Part shown: positions 25,199-35,782 of the stretch, piece by piece
How the letters are laid out: each line of letters begins with the position of its first letter
How positions within the stretch are numbered: the stretch's first letter is position 1
Origin: Lentibacillus kapialis
Lineage (GTDB): Bacteria > Bacillota > Bacilli > Bacillales > Amphibacillaceae
Direction of reading: 5' to 3'
Assembly (NCBI RefSeq): GCF_014646635.1
Contig: NZ_BMNQ01000003.1
Coordinates: 1 to 64,000, forward strand
DNA length: 64,000 nt
Position numbers and translations under genes: made by a program
Notes under the pieces: model-generated
Seen by the model: only the letters and a program-made list of their open reading frames with translations
Told to the model about the DNA's origin: nothing
Database searches by the model: none

Positions 25199-25229
25199 AA
25201 GGCAGGAACAGTCTGACTGTTCCTGCCTT
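25199..25229 (+). terminator. Hairpin between yneB and ynzC
   Basis: A perfect 14-base stem (AAGGCAGGAACAGT and its complement) with a three-base loop is followed by TATTGATTTTT. It lies 25 bases before the ynzC start, so ynzC may depend on read-through. Confidence 0.75.
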
Positions 25230-25254
25230 TATTGATTTTTCAGGAGGTTCATCT

Positions 25255-25488
25255 ATGATTTCAAAAGAAAAGCTTAATCGGATAAATCAATTGGCTAAAA
25301 AGTCAAAAGAGGAAGGCTTAACTGTAAAAGAACAGACTGAGCAAAAAGAACTGCGTGAAGAATATTTGCAGAATGTCCGGAAGTCTTTCAAAAATCAGTT
25401 TAAATCAATGACTGTAAAGGATCCGGAAGGTAAGGATGTCACACCGAAAAAAGTGCGTGATTTACAAAACAAGGACAAAAACCATTAA
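25255..25488 (+). CDS. ynzC: YnzC, DUF896 family protein
   Basis: The 77-residue protein starts MISKEKLNRINQLAKKSKEEGL, the two-helix hairpin of the DUF896 family, and continues EQKELREEYLQNVR. The charged C-terminal tail is typically disordered. The structure of B. subtilis YnzC is known to be a helical hairpin, and its function is not. CAGGAGG precedes ATG 25255. Its position in the SOS-linked block is conserved. Confidence 0.92.
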   Translation: MISKEKLNRINQLAKKSKEEGLTVKEQTEQKELREEYLQNVRKSFKNQFKSMTVKDPEGKDVTPKKVRDLQNKDKNH

Positions 25489-25575
25489 CTACTGTTTAGA
25501 CTTGTTAAGGCAAGCGTTACATTATAGAATTAAGAAGGATACGAAACAATGTTAAGAAGGGAAAGGGGTATTGCT

Positions 25576-27579
25576 TTGTCAGAAACGATCGAACAACTAT
25601 CCATTAACACAATCAGAACGTTGGCAATTGACGCGGTAGAAAACGCAAGTTCTGGTCATCCCGGTCTCCCAATGGGCGCTGCACCAATGGCGTATACGTT
25701 ATGGACGGATTTTATGACCCATAATCCTGGTCATTCCAAATGGTTTAACCGGGACCGCTTTGTTTTATCAGCAGGCCATGGATCAATGCTTTTATATGGA
25801 CTGTTGCACTTATCAGGTTATGATGTGACGATTGACGATCTGAAGTCATTCCGTCAGTGGGATTCCAGAACACCGGGACATCCGGAAGTTCATCATACCG
25901 ACGGGGTTGAAGCAACGACAGGACCGCTTGGACAAGGTATTGCCATGTCAGTCGGTATGGCGATGGCTGAGGCCCATCTTGCAGCAACCTATAATAAAGA
26001 CGATATATCGATTATTGACCATTATACGTATGCACTTGTGAGCGATGGTGACCTTATGGAAGGCATCTCTCATGAGTCCGCTTCACTTGCGGGTCATTTA
26101 AAATTAGGCAAGCTGATTGCCTTGTATGATTCAAATGACATTTCACTTGATGGCGAGCTGAATCGCGCGTTTTCGGATAATACTGAGGAACGCTTCAAAG
26201 CATACGGCTGGCAGGTTATCCGCGTGGAAGACGGTAACGATTTGAATGAAATCCGCAACGCCATTAAGGAAGCTAAAGCCAATACCGATCAGCCAACACT
26301 GATTGAAGTGAAAACGGTTATCGGTTATGGCGCACCGAACAAATCGGCGTCTGCAGCTTCACATGGTGCTCCGTTGGGCGAAGACGAAGTGAAGCTGACC
26401 AAAGAGTACTACGGCTGGCGTCATGATGACTTTCATGTACCTGATGATGTGTATGACGATTTCAAGAAAAAAATAGCTGATGATGGCGCAAAAGCCGAGC
26501 AAAACTGGAACGATTTATTTAAAACTTATCAAGAAAAATATCCGGAAGCAGGCAATGAATTGGAGCATGCCATAAAAGGTGAATTGCCGGAAAACTGGGA
26601 GGCAAATCTACCCGTTTATGATGCCGAGGATGATGCGAAAGCTACTCGCGCCTCATCCGGTGATGTCCTGAATGAAGTCTCAAAAGCTGTGCCATATCTA
26701 TTTGGAGGCAGTGCTGACTTGGCAGGTTCAAATAAAACAACGATTAAAAACCAGGACGATTTTTCACGGAACAACTATGCCGGAAAAAATATCTGGTTCG
26801 GTGTGCGTGAATTTGCGATGGCAGCCGCTGTCAATGGAATGGCGTTGCATGGCGGCATTAAACCTTATGCCGGAACATTCTTTGTATTCAGCGACTATTT
26901 ACGTCCGGCATTAAGATTGTCCGCCATTATGAATAATCCGGTCACATATGTGTTTACCCACGATTCGATAGCAGTTGGTGAAGACGGGCCCACACACGAA
27001 CCTATTGAACAATTGGCATCCTTGAGAGCTATGCCGGGCCTTTCACTCATCCGGCCTGCCGATGGCAATGAAGTGCGTGAAGCCTGGAGACTGGCATTGG
27101 AGTCAACAAATAAGCCGACTGCACTGGTCCTGACAAGACAAGGTCTGCCTGTATTGGAAGGCACAAAAGAACATGCATATGAGGGTGTGCAAAAAGGTGC
27201 ATATGTTATTAGTGAAACAGATAAAGAAACACCGGATGCACTATTACTGGCAACAGGTTCAGAAGTTCAGCTTGCGGTAAAAGCGAAAGAAGCCCTGCAT
27301 GAAAAAGGCATCGACGTTAACGTTGTCAGCATGCCATCCTGGGATAGATTCAAAGAGCAGGATGATGCTTACAAGAACAAGGTGCTTCCGCCTAATGTTA
27401 CGAAAAGACTAGCCATTGAAATGGGATCCCCGTTTGGATGGGAACGATATACAGGTGATCAGGGTGATGTTCTGAGCATTGATCGATTCGGTGCCTCTGC
27501 TAAAGGGGATAAAGTGGTTGATGAATACGGCTTTAATGTAGAAAATGTCGTGAATCGTGTTGAACAGTTGCTAAAATAA
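25576..27579 (+). CDS. tkt: Tkt, transketolase
   Basis: The 667-residue thiamine diphosphate enzyme transfers two-carbon ketol units in the pentose phosphate pathway. Visible motifs are [15 protein letters not shown], the ThDP-binding [12 protein letters not shown]-type segment (here [12 protein letters not shown]) and the pyrimidine-domain [21 protein letters not shown] 25576 is preferred: AAAGGGG lies seven bases upstream and the length then equals that of B. subtilis Tkt. ATG 25549 also has a possible AAGGA site nine bases away. It is transcribed alone, with a terminator after it. Confidence 0.96.
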   Translation: MSETIEQLSINTIRTLAIDAVENASSGHPGLPMGAAPMAYTLWTDFMTHNPGHSKWFNRDRFVLSAGHGSMLLYGLLHLSGYDVTIDDLKSFRQWDSRTPGHPEVHHTDGVEATTGPLGQGIAMSVGMAMAEAHLAATYNKDDISIIDHYTYALVSDGDLMEGISHESASLAGHLKLGKLIALYDSNDISLDGELNRAFSDNTEERFKAYGWQVIRVEDGNDLNEIRNAIKEAKANTDQPTLIEVKTVIGYGAPNKSASAASHGAPLGEDEVKLTKEYYGWRHDDFHVPDDVYDDFKKKIADDGAKAEQNWNDLFKTYQEKYPEAGNELEHAIKGELPENWEANLPVYDAEDDAKATRASSGDVLNEVSKAVPYLFGGSADLAGSNKTTIKNQDDFSRNNYAGKNIWFGVREFAMAAAVNGMALHGGIKPYAGTFFVFSDYLRPALRLSAIMNNPVTYVFTHDSIAVGEDGPTHEPIEQLASLRAMPGLSLIRPADGNEVREAWRLALESTNKPTALVLTRQGLPVLEGTKEHAYEGVQKGAYVISETDKETPDALLLATGSEVQLAVKAKEALHEKGIDVNVVSMPSWDRFKEQDDAYKNKVLPPNVTKRLAIEMGSPFGWERYTGDQGDVLSIDRFGASAKGDKVVDEYGFNVENVVNRVEQLLK

Positions 27580-27596
27580 ATATTTTGACTAAAGGG

Positions 27597-27623
27597 GTGA
27601 CTCTTCCGGTTGGGGGGAGTCAC
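27597..27623 (+). terminator. tkt terminator
   Basis: GTGACTCTTCC pairs with GGGGGAGTCAC, followed by TTTTTG. It begins 18 bases after the tkt stop. Confidence 0.85.
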
Positions 27624-27630
27624 TTTTTGT

Positions 27631-27682
27631 AACGGAAAGCTTCGATACTCGCTATAAGACGAGCGGTTGCCGCGTATTTTTA
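27631..27682 (+). repeat. Partial dispersed hairpin repeat, copy D
   Basis: AACGGAAAGCTTCGATACTC followed by GCTATAAGACGAGCGG and GCCGCGTATTTTT resembles the right half of the family seen after citB. The left half (GTATAAATGATGG) is missing, replaced by the tkt terminator. Confidence 0.5.
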
Positions 27683-27707
27683 ACAGGTAATACAGGGTAT
27701 AATGGAA

Positions 27708-27718
27708 AGTCGACAAAA
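27708..27718 (-). promoter_or_regulatory. Candidate Spo0A box upstream of sirA
   Basis: On the minus strand TTTTGTCGACT matches the 0A box core TTTTGTCGAAA at nine of eleven positions. It lies about 50 bases before a TATAAT at 27768-27773. In B. subtilis sirA is activated by phosphorylated Spo0A. Site use is inferred. Confidence 0.4.
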
Positions 27719-27800
27719 TTAGTGTTCCTTTGTTACGTAGTATGACAAACTTCTAAATATGAGACGGTATAATAGATGATACAAAGGAGGAGGATTTCTG

Positions 27801-28262
27801 TTGAATCATTACTCTATTTATTGGATAAAGGAAGAATTTGCACGTTTTTTTTATTATCGCAGTGACATATTATGCCGGTTTATCAAGAGTTATCATCGTC
27901 TGCAAAACAGAGAGGATTTAAAAAGGCAGTTCCAGTATATCACCATCGATATGCCTGAGGACGCACTGATTTCACACATATTGAACAACCAGCCTTCTAA
28001 CGCCAGGATCGAAAATAATGAACAGTTTTTGGTCATTGAGAAGGGAACATGCAATATTTCTTTACATATCGAACAAAAACGTATAAAATTTCTGGGTGAC
28101 ATAATTCATGATGCAGAAGGCTTGCTTTTTCCCGCTTTACGAACATACCAGCCATATTTTTTTGTTGTAGGTCAAGCCGAATATGATTTTGGCTGGATTT
28201 CACCGGTCCTTCAGTTAAAGGGAAATGATAAAGCTGGACAAGTATTGTATTCTTATCTTTGA
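27801..28262 (+). CDS. sirA: SirA, sporulation inhibitor of replication
   Basis: The 153-residue protein matches SirA/YneE by its opening HYSIYWIKEEFARFFYYRSD and by length. In B. subtilis SirA binds domain I of DnaA and blocks new rounds of replication once sporulation begins. TTG 27801 follows AAGGAGGAGG. The gene lies between tkt and yneF as in B. subtilis, and a candidate Spo0A box precedes it. Confidence 0.9.
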   Translation: MNHYSIYWIKEEFARFFYYRSDILCRFIKSYHRLQNREDLKRQFQYITIDMPEDALISHILNNQPSNARIENNEQFLVIEKGTCNISLHIEQKRIKFLGDIIHDAEGLLFPALRTYQPYFFVVGQAEYDFGWISPVLQLKGNDKAGQVLYSYL

Positions 28263-28306
28263 TTTACTATACTATATGAGAGACAACATGAAGGAGGAAA
28301 GCTTTA

Positions 28307-28531
28307 ATGGACGTGATTTGGGTAGTGCTAATAGCAATTTTGGCATTAATTGCGGGGGTTGCACTTGGATTTTTTATCGCCCGAAAGTATATGATGAACT
28401 ATTTAAAGAAAAACCCGCCAATTAATGAACAAATGCTTCGTACGTTGATGATGCAAATGGGGCAGAAACCATCACAGAAAAAAATCAATCAGATGATGCG
28501 TGCGATGAATAATCAGCAGCAAGGAAAATAA
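28307..28531 (+). CDS. yneF: YneF family membrane protein
   Basis: This 74-residue protein has one N-terminal membrane helix (about residues 3-22, [19 protein letters not shown]-like) and a basic cytoplasmic tail containing [21 protein letters not shown]0154/YneF proteins are widespread in Firmicutes without a defined role. AGGAGG precedes ATG 28307. It is followed by a terminator. Confidence 0.92.
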   Translation: MDVIWVVLIAILALIAGVALGFFIARKYMMNYLKKNPPINEQMLRTLMMQMGQKPSQKKINQMMRAMNNQQQGK

Positions 28532-28572
28532 TTGACATTATTCTCTATAGAAACTTTTAAATGTTTGCAAGG

Positions 28573-28608
28573 TACCCCTGAATTATGACAAATAATAGGG
28601 GTATTTTT
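28573..28608 (+). terminator. Terminator after yneF
   Basis: TACCCCT (28573-28579) pairs with AGGGGTA (28597-28603), followed by TTTTTGG. The loop is 17 bases. Confidence 0.75.
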
Positions 28609-28782
28609 GGTGTGACGTGTCATTGCAATTTATGTGGAAACCGCACATTCCAATATTTTTAAAAGTATTCTTTTTATGTTATTTGTTTGTTGCATCTGTT
28701 GGATTATTGTCAAATACGTATCACGTATCAGGTGTCTTTTTTTGTTAGAATAAAATAAGGAAGTTAGTGTAGGAGGATGGAT

Positions 28783-29490
28783 ATGTCTGGAGAAATCAAT
28801 GTTTTTATAGCATTTGGAGCGGGCTTCCTGTCATTTATCTCACCTTGCGTATTGCCGCTTTATCCGGCTTTTCTTTCGTATATCACAGGGATGAGTGTCA
28901 ATGACTTGAAAAATGAGAATAAAATGCTGACAAGGCAAAGTTTGTTACATACAGTTTTCTTTCTTATTGGTTTCTCGCTCGTTTTTATCATGCTTGGTTT
29001 CAGTTCCTCATTCATATCCGAATTTCTGGAGTCAAACCGGGATATCATTAGACAAATTGGAGCCATCTTGATTGTGTTTTTCGGACTTGTAATTGTTGGT
29101 ATCTTCAATTTTGAATTTCTAATGAAAGATCGGTCAATCACCTTTAAAAACCGTCCCGCAGGGTTTTTTGGATCCTTAATTATAGGTTTGGCATTTTCGC
29201 TGGGCTGGACCCCATGTATGGGGCCGATTCTTGTTATCGTTATTTCATTGGCGGCAACTAATCCCGATCTTGGAATGGTCATGATGATCAGTTATATACT
29301 GGGATTTTCGATTCCGTTCTTAGCATTATCTTTTTTTATTGGGAAACTGACGTGGATCAAACGCAACAGCTCAATAATCGTCAAAGTTGGCGGTTATATT
29401 ATGATTTTTATGGGGATTGCCTTGTACTTTGATTGGATGACTGACTTGACAGCATTTCTTGCGAGCTTATTTGGATTTTCCGGTTTATAA
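28783..29490 (+). CDS. ccdA: CcdA, cytochrome c biogenesis thiol-disulfide membrane protein
   Basis: The 235-residue protein has six predicted membrane helices. It passes electrons from cytosolic thioredoxin to extracellular partners for cytochrome c maturation and spore cortex synthesis. The two essential cysteines lie in FISPCVLPLYPAF and GWTPCMGPIL. ATG 28783 is six bases from AGGAGG; ATG 28777 directly abuts it. In B. subtilis it is followed by yneI and ccdC, but here an MrpB-like gene takes the middle place. Confidence 0.95.
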   Translation: MSGEINVFIAFGAGFLSFISPCVLPLYPAFLSYITGMSVNDLKNENKMLTRQSLLHTVFFLIGFSLVFIMLGFSSSFISEFLESNRDIIRQIGAILIVFFGLVIVGIFNFEFLMKDRSITFKNRPAGFFGSLIIGLAFSLGWTPCMGPILVIVISLAATNPDLGMVMMISYILGFSIPFLALSFFIGKLTWIKRNSSIIVKVGGYIMIFMGIALYFDWMTDLTAFLASLFGFSGL

Positions 29491-29588
29491 TAGTTTGCGT
29501 GAGCTGGATTTTCCGGGTGGTTTGTAATAAACTGAAAACAGCGGATTTCTTACTGGAAATTTGATATAAAAAAGGAGCGTCAGCTGAT

Positions 29589-30014
29589 ATGTATCAAGCA
29601 AATGATCTCATTTTTCGGACAACAACATCGCTAATTGCATTTATTTTGCTGGGCTTCTCAATTTATTTGCTGCTTGCCGGTCATAATTCACCCGGTGGAG
29701 GGTTTATTGGCGGTTTAGTGACATCCTCAGCCATTATTTTGATGTATATGGCATATGGCGCTGGCGTACTTAGAAAAATTTTGCCCATTAACTATCGTAT
29801 GCTTGTTCCCGCCGGACTGCTTCTTGCGGCAGGTACCGGAATTGGTTCCTTTTTGTTCCAACAGCCGTTTCTATCACATACATACGGTTATGCAGAATTC
29901 CCGATATTTGGAGAACTTGAACTGGCAACAGCCATGATATTTGATTTTGGTGTTTACTTGACAGTTCTTGGTGTTACAGTCACCATCATTTTAACCATTG
30001 CAGAGGATCGATAG
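29589..30014 (+). CDS. MnhB/MrpB-type Na+/H+ antiporter subunit, orphan
   Basis: This 141-residue protein has four membrane helices and the MrpB hallmark SIYLLLAGHNSPGGGFIGGLV (about residues 24-44, shown in part). MrpB is one of seven subunits of the Mrp sodium/proton antiporter and is normally encoded with mrpA-G. No other mrp gene is present here, so it is either an orphan copy or a lone homologue with another role. AAGGAG precedes ATG 29589. It sits between ccdA and ccdC, the slot of the CheY-like yneI in B. subtilis. Confidence 0.85.
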   Translation: MYQANDLIFRTTTSLIAFILLGFSIYLLLAGHNSPGGGFIGGLVTSSAIILMYMAYGAGVLRKILPINYRMLVPAGLLLAAGTGIGSFLFQQPFLSHTYGYAEFPIFGELELATAMIFDFGVYLTVLGVTVTIILTIAEDR

Positions 30015-30078
30015 TAGCCAGGTTAGGCTCCTAGAAGTGTTCAACCCATAAAAAAGGCGTAAAGAAGAGTGATTTGAC

Positions 30079-30543
30079 ATGTTTTGGCTGATAGCGAGTA
30101 CCATGGTCGCAGCTTTTATGGCTATCATCATGATATTCGTCCGATTAAAGGCATCTAAAAAACCGGCAAGCGTCAAAAAAATCATTTTGCCGCCATTATT
30201 TATGAGCACAGGCGCATTAATGTTCGTATTCCCTGTTTTTAGGGTTGATTTACTGCAAATATGCGAGGCAATTTCTGTCGGTATTATTTTTTCTATTTTT
30301 TTGATTAAAACGTCCAATTTTGAAATAAAGGGCAGAAGTATATATTTGATCCCATCAAAATCGTTTGTTTTTATTTTGTTTGGATTATTATTGCTGAGGA
30401 TTATTATTAAACTGGTCATCGGATCAACCATTTCCCTTGGTGAAACGAGCGGCATGTTTTTCCTTCTGGCATTCGGGATGATTCTCTCCTGGAGACTGGC
30501 AATGCTTTATAAGTTTAAACGACTGGAGAGAGAACTTGGCTAA
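30079..30543 (+). CDS. ccdC: CcdC (YneJ) membrane protein
   Basis: The 154-residue protein has four to five membrane helices. It matches YneJ/CcdC by FMAIIMIFVRLKASKKP near residues 12-28 and FLLAFGMILSWRLAMLYKF near the end. Named for its place beside ccdA, it is not essential for cytochrome c synthesis in B. subtilis and its function is unknown. The spacing from the mrpB-like gene (64 bases, no terminator) suggests a common transcript with ccdA. Confidence 0.88.
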   Translation: MFWLIASTMVAAFMAIIMIFVRLKASKKPASVKKIILPPLFMSTGALMFVFPVFRVDLLQICEAISVGIIFSIFLIKTSNFEIKGRSIYLIPSKSFVFILFGLLLLRIIIKLVIGSTISLGETSGMFFLLAFGMILSWRLAMLYKFKRLERELG

Positions 30544-30560
30544 TTGAATGATGTGTGTAT

Positions 30561-30606
30561 ATAAAATGGCAGCTGGCCGAAAGTCGATGGTCAGCTGCCA
30601 TTTTAT
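30561..30606. terminator. Bidirectional terminator between ccdC and yneK
   Basis: An 18-base arm (ATAAAATGGCAGCTGGCC) pairs with 30589-30606 with a single wobble. The A and T tracts on either side let it serve both convergent genes. Confidence 0.88.
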
Positions 30607-30637
30607 ATGGCATAAAGAAAAGTAGAATAATTAATTT

Positions 30638-31144
30638 TCAATTATCCTCCACCCCTTTTTCCTCATGACTCTTTTTCCGATAGCGTGATCGCCAGTTTTC
30701 AGCATAGTCGCTGCGGGAAAGTTCAAACAGGTGCTTATAAGGTGTCACATCAATATTTTTTTCCTTTAATTTTTTCTTTAAAAATTTATGATCCCGCTTT
30801 GGTGTTGCTAAAATATACCCTTCGATAAGTACTTCTTGCGTTATCAGCGTGTTGCTGTTTGCTAAAGCAACCTCTCCTATTTTGCCGACTATTTTATGCC
30901 TGGCAACATCTCTGAATAATTCGGGTACTGGTGCGACCAGCTCTTCCAGCAAGTGTTTCTCTTTTTCGGGCCACATATGTCTTGTTTGCTCGACATAATA
31001 CGCTTCCCAGTCCATGTTCGACTTACCGTCTTCTTTCGGTAATTGTTTTAGGAATTTGCGAAACATAAAAAAACCGCCGATTCCCATGAAGCTTATCATT
31101 AAAAATCCCCAAAAGACGATGAAAATATCGCCAATCATTGACAT
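30638..31144 (-). CDS. yneK: YneK, DUF2621 family membrane protein
   Basis: The 168-residue protein has one N-terminal membrane helix (about residues 6-28) and a cytoplasmic domain containing LPKEDGKSNMDWEAYYVEQT and HMWPEKEKHLLEELV. It matches YneK of B. subtilis, which has no known function. AGGTGG precedes ATG 31144. Its location after ccdC on the opposite strand is conserved. Confidence 0.88.
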   Translation of the reverse strand: MSMIGDIFIVFWGFLMISFMGIGGFFMFRKFLKQLPKEDGKSNMDWEAYYVEQTRHMWPEKEKHLLEELVAPVPELFRDVARHKIVGKIGEVALANSNTLITQEVLIEGYILATPKRDHKFLKKKLKEKNIDVTPYKHLFELSRSDYAENWRSRYRKKSHEEKGVEDN

Positions 31145-31413
31145 ATTACCACCTGTTTTTGTTCTTAATAGTAAAAAACTTTGTAATTTTTTCCTTTAAT
31201 TTTTCAATTTGATAGTCTATGATAGTATCATGTGACACGATATAAATTGGTACTCATTATTTGCTGCTTTTACGCATTCCAAAATTTGTATTATAATTTA
31301 ACCTACTTACAGTCTTTGGCAAGTCACCATATTACAAATATAGTAGCATATTTTCATTAAATTTGTCATATGAATTACTGATTAGAACATTAACAGAGTA
31401 AGGAGGGAAAAGG

Positions 31414-32538
31414 ATGATCGGTAGCTATGACGAAAAATCCACAAAAATCAATAAAAATGAACAACATTCCACACCCCGCCGTGTCCCCCGGAACTTCTGT
31501 AATATGGCTTCACTGCCCTCCTCGATCCTAAAATGGATAGAATGGAATATGAGTGGATTCGTTACTTTATGGGATAGACACGGGAGAATTATTTATGTTT
31601 CGAAGGCAGTTGAACAATTACTTGGCTATACGGCTTCCGAACTTCTGGGTACAAAGTGGCATGAAATGGTTCTTGCAAATGATATTTCATATGTAAAAGA
31701 TTATCTTGATGCCGTTAAAGATGAAAAGCAGGTTTTTAATATTAATGTTCAGGATATCCACAGCAAAAATATTTGGACAGAAAACTTAGTAACATCGATA
31801 CAGGATGACCATGGTAATGAGTATTATATTTCCTTTACTAAAGATATCACGGATAAAAAAGAAGCTGAAGAGCTGATGATCCGATCCGAAAAAATGTCGG
31901 TGGCCGGACAACTGGCAGCAGGAATTGCTCACGAAATTCGTAATCCGCTGACATCGCTGAAAGGTTTTCTGCAGCTTTTGCAAGCCGGTGTCAACAGAGA
32001 AGAAGCCTATCATCATATTATGGTTGATGAAATAGAAAAGATCGAAAATATTACCTCAGAACTGCTGTTTATATCAAAACCGATGACTGATTCTCAGGAA
32101 ATGGAATCCATACCGGAAATGGTTGATGATGTTGTCACTCTTCTGCAGCCTCAAGCACGATTAAAGAAAATTGACATTGAAATGAATGTGATCAATCAAA
32201 ATATTAAATGCGACCGTTCTCAAATTAAACAAGTCTTAATCAATATTTTTAAAAACGCTATTGAAGCGATGAAAGAGCCCGGTAGCATCAAGATCAGCAG
32301 TCACTTGAAATGGCGGGAATTGCGGATTGACATTTCAGACGAAGGGCCGGGAATACCCGAGGAAATTATACATAAACTGGGTGAGCCTTTTTTTACAACA
32401 AAGGAAAATGGAACCGGTCTCGGCTTGATGATTACACGACAAATTCTTGAACGGCATGAAGGAAAGCTTGAAATTCTGCAAAATGAAGCAAGCGGAACCA
32501 CGTTTAGGTTGATTTTACCGGCGGGTGATATAGAGTGA
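31414..32538 (+). CDS. PAS-domain sensor histidine kinase (orphan, Kin-like)
   Basis: The 374-residue soluble kinase has one PAS domain (about 40-150, with GFVTLWDRHGRIIYVSKAVE), a HisKA dimerisation domain with H173 in GIAHEIRNPLTSLKGFL, and a HATPase domain with N-box FKNAIEAM and G boxes DEGPGIPEE and GTGLGL. The arrangement is that of the sporulation phosphorelay kinases KinA-KinE, which feed Spo0F. No response regulator lies next to it, which also fits. No membrane segments are seen. AAGGAGG precedes ATG 31414. Assignment to a particular Kin protein is not possible. Confidence 0.88.
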   Translation: MIGSYDEKSTKINKNEQHSTPRRVPRNFCNMASLPSSILKWIEWNMSGFVTLWDRHGRIIYVSKAVEQLLGYTASELLGTKWHEMVLANDISYVKDYLDAVKDEKQVFNINVQDIHSKNIWTENLVTSIQDDHGNEYYISFTKDITDKKEAEELMIRSEKMSVAGQLAAGIAHEIRNPLTSLKGFLQLLQAGVNREEAYHHIMVDEIEKIENITSELLFISKPMTDSQEMESIPEMVDDVVTLLQPQARLKKIDIEMNVINQNIKCDRSQIKQVLINIFKNAIEAMKEPGSIKISSHLKWRELRIDISDEGPGIPEEIIHKLGEPFFTTKENGTGLGLMITRQILERHEGKLEILQNEASGTTFRLILPAGDIE

Positions 32539-32940
32539 ATTGTCGTCCAGTGATCGATTTTCCTGCTGATTGGTGCTGAAAAATTCAAGGAATTGCAGTT
32601 TTTAACCTACTTTTCCCGGCTTTCATGCCATATTGAATTTTGTGACTTACAGCGTGTTGAGATGAGATAAATAATCGTTTGTATAATGTTACAACTGTAT
32701 AACTTTTTCTTATCATATTCAATAACTTATTAATATATGGCTGACGTTATGAAACGATTGTGTTGTACTATCATTTCGTATAAGATATATACAGATAGGT
32801 TTTGCAGGTAAGACATTGTAAAATTAGATTACCTGGGTAAGTTCAAAAGCTTAGACTTTGAGTGTGAGCAAGCCAAAACCAAGGTGTAAGTAATATTTAG
32901 TATGCCGTTTCACAGAAAGATGAGAGGGGAGTACTGTTTT
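32539..32940 (+). promoter_or_regulatory. Upstream region and promoter of citB
   Basis: The 400 bases between the kinase and citB hold no gene. A candidate promoter is TTGTGT (32758-32763), 17 bases, TAAGAT (32781-32786). AT-rich dyads of the TTAT/ATAA kind lie at about 32708-32750, where CcpC would be expected from B. subtilis, but no exact ATAA-N7-TTAT site stands out. Confidence 0.4.
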
Positions 32941-35658
32941 ATGGGTATTGATGCAAAAAAGCAATTTGATCTGAATGGCAGGACATACAACTATTATCAG
33001 TTAAAAGCGCTTGAAGATGCCAATTCAGGAAACATATCCCGGCTGCCATTTTCGATCCGGGTCCTTTTGGAATCGCTTGTCCGCCAACAGGATGGACACG
33101 TCATCAAAGACGAACATATTAAAGGGTTGTCCAACTGGGGAACAGATGAAGGAAAAGGGATCGATGTGCCTTTTAAACCGTCACGTGTTATTTTACAGGA
33201 TTTCACCGGTGTTCCGGCTGTTGTTGATCTTGCATCGCTGAGAAAAGCAATGGTTGACATGGGTGGCGAACCGAACAAAATTAATCCGGAAGTACCAGTG
33301 GATCTCGTGATTGACCATTCGGTACAAGTTGACCAATATGGCACGCCTAACGCCTTGAAAGCAAATATGGAACTTGAATTTGAACGCAACATGGAGCGCT
33401 ATGAGTTTTTGCATTGGGCGCAGAAAGCATTTGATAATTATCGTGCAGTACCGCCTGCAACGGGCATTGTTCATCAGGTAAACCTGGAATATATCGCAAA
33501 TGTTGTTCATGGCCTTGAAAATGAGGATGGCACTTATGATGCATTTCCGGATACACTGGTCGGTACCGATTCCCATACGACAATGATCAATGGTCTGGGC
33601 GTCCTTGGTTGGGGTGTTGGCGGTATCGAAGCTGAAGCAGGTATGCTTGGCCAGCCATCATATTTTCCTGCACCGGAAGTGATCGGCGTCAAATTTACCG
33701 AAAGCTTCCCGCAAGGAACAACAGCAACTGACTTGGCATTAAAGGTGACTCAGGTTCTTCGTGAGAAAAACGTTGTTGGAAAATTTGTCGAGTATTTTGG
33801 TCCTGGATTAAAGGATATGCCGCTCGCCGATCGTGCAACTATCTCCAATATGGCTCCGGAATATGGAGCAACATGCGGTTTTTTCCCGGTTGATGATGAG
33901 GCGTTAAGCTATCTTCGTTTAACCGGGCGCAGTGAAGAACAGATTGAACTCGTTGAAACATATTGTAAGGAAAATAATCTCTGGTATTCAGCTGATCAGG
34001 AAGATCCTGAATATACCGAAGTTGTGGAGATCAATTTGTCAGAACTTGAACCAAATCTTTCCGGACCAAAACGTCCACAAGATTTAATTGCACTTTCTGA
34101 AATGAAAAGTGAATTCAACAAGGCCATTACGGCACCATCTGGCAATCAGGGCTTTGGCATGGATAAATCGGAATTTGACAAAACAGCGATAGTACAGCAT
34201 CCAAATGATGAAACCTCAGTTATGAAAACGGGTGCTCTCGCCATTGCCGCAATTACTTCCTGTACAAACACATCGAATCCATATGTCATGCTTGGCGCGG
34301 GATTGCTGGCAAAAAATGCTGTTGAAAAAGGCTTGAAGGTGCCTGAATATGTTAAAACATCGTTGGCCCCGGGATCTAAAGTCGTTACACGTTACCTGGA
34401 TGATTCAGGATTGCAGGAATACCTGAATACTCTTGGGTTTAACCTTGTTGGCTATGGATGTACAACATGTATCGGAAACTCCGGTCCGCTGCGTCCGGAA
34501 ATTGAAAAAGCCATCGAAGAAAGTGACCTAACGGTTTCTTCTGTATTGTCGGGTAATCGGAATTTTGAAGGGCGCATCCATCCACTGGTCAAAGCTAATT
34601 ATCTTGCTTCACCTCCATTGGTTGTTGCATATGCTTTGGCAGGGACGGTCGATGTTGACTTGACCAAGGATCAACTTGGTACAGATGCAGACGGTCAACC
34701 AATCTATTTAGAAGATATTTGGCCATCAATGGACGACATTAAGAATACTGTTCAGTCTGTTGTAAAACCGGAAATTTTCCGTAAAGAGTATGAGCGCGTG
34801 TTTGATTCCAATGAAAAGTGGAATGAAATCCAAACAACAGATGAACCTCTATTCGGATGGGATAACGAATCAACATATATCCAAAATCCGCCATTTTTCG
34901 AAGGCTTATCAAAACAGGCAGGTTCCGTGAAACCTCTGAATAAGCTCCGAATGATCGGTAAATTTGGCGATTCGGTAACAACCGACCACATTTCGCCGGC
35001 AGGAGCAATCGCAAAAGATATGCCGGCAGGACAGTATCTGCAGGATAAAGGTGTATCGCCGAGAAACTTTAACTCATACGGTTCGCGTCGCGGCAACCAT
35101 GAAGTAATGATGCGCGGTACATTTGCCAATATCCGTATCCGCAATCTTTTGGCGCAAGGTAAAGAAGGCGGTTATACCACATACTGGCCGACAGGCGAGG
35201 TTATGCCATTTTATGATGCTGCTATGAAGTATCAAGAAAATGGCACCGGGTTGCTTGTTGTCGGTGGTAAAGATTACGGAATGGGATCTTCCCGTGACTG
35301 GGCTGCTAAAGGGACGAACCTCTTAGGTATTAAGACAGTTATTGCAGAAAGTTTCGAACGCATTCACCGCTCGAATCTGGTCATGATGGGCGTTCTTCCA
35401 TTGCAATTTGAAAGAGGCGACAGCGCCGATAAGCTTGGACTGACTGGCAAGGAATCATTCGATGTGGAGATTGATGAAAATGTTAAACCGCATGATCGCG
35501 TTAAGGTGACAGCTGTAGACGAGGATGGCAAGTCAACTGAATTTAATGTCATTGCCCGCTTCGACAGCGATGTTGAGGTTGACTACTATCGCCACGGTGG
35601 TATTCTGCAAATGGTACTGCGGAATAAATTGGATTCTAAAAGCAGTGTGACACATTAA
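32941..35658 (+). CDS. citB: Aconitate hydratase (CitB/AcnA)
   Basis: The 905-residue enzyme isomerises citrate to isocitrate in the TCA cycle. Its apo-form binds iron-responsive RNA elements in B. subtilis. The 4Fe-4S ligands are in [10 protein letters not shown] and [10 protein letters not shown]. The active-site serine loop is seen in [16 protein letters not shown] 32941 follows GAGGGGAG; the frame opens earlier at 32902 but without such a site. It is monocistronic, ending in a strong terminator. Confidence 0.97.
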   Translation: MGIDAKKQFDLNGRTYNYYQLKALEDANSGNISRLPFSIRVLLESLVRQQDGHVIKDEHIKGLSNWGTDEGKGIDVPFKPSRVILQDFTGVPAVVDLASLRKAMVDMGGEPNKINPEVPVDLVIDHSVQVDQYGTPNALKANMELEFERNMERYEFLHWAQKAFDNYRAVPPATGIVHQVNLEYIANVVHGLENEDGTYDAFPDTLVGTDSHTTMINGLGVLGWGVGGIEAEAGMLGQPSYFPAPEVIGVKFTESFPQGTTATDLALKVTQVLREKNVVGKFVEYFGPGLKDMPLADRATISNMAPEYGATCGFFPVDDEALSYLRLTGRSEEQIELVETYCKENNLWYSADQEDPEYTEVVEINLSELEPNLSGPKRPQDLIALSEMKSEFNKAITAPSGNQGFGMDKSEFDKTAIVQHPNDETSVMKTGALAIAAITSCTNTSNPYVMLGAGLLAKNAVEKGLKVPEYVKTSLAPGSKVVTRYLDDSGLQEYLNTLGFNLVGYGCTTCIGNSGPLRPEIEKAIEESDLTVSSVLSGNRNFEGRIHPLVKANYLASPPLVVAYALAGTVDVDLTKDQLGTDADGQPIYLEDIWPSMDDIKNTVQSVVKPEIFRKEYERVFDSNEKWNEIQTTDEPLFGWDNESTYIQNPPFFEGLSKQAGSVKPLNKLRMIGKFGDSVTTDHISPAGAIAKDMPAGQYLQDKGVSPRNFNSYGSRRGNHEVMMRGTFANIRIRNLLAQGKEGGYTTYWPTGEVMPFYDAAMKYQENGTGLLVVGGKDYGMGSSRDWAAKGTNLLGIKTVIAESFERIHRSNLVMMGVLPLQFERGDSADKLGLTGKESFDVEIDENVKPHDRVKVTAVDEDGKSTEFNVIARFDSDVEVDYYRHGGILQMVLRNKLDSKSSVTH

Positions 35659-35666
35659 AAGAAAAG

Positions 35667-35711
35667 AAAGCCAATGCACCGCATTAGCGGATGTATTGGC
35701 TTTTCTTTTTT
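35667..35711 (+). terminator. citB terminator
   Basis: AAAGCCAATGCA (35667-35678) pairs with TGTATTGGCTTT (35692-35703), followed by TCTTTTTT. It begins nine bases after the stop codon. Confidence 0.88.
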
Positions 35712-35782
35712 AACTACAGAAAATATTAATACAATTTCTGCGACCGCCTGCACTCAGATGAATGCAATATAAACTTTATATT

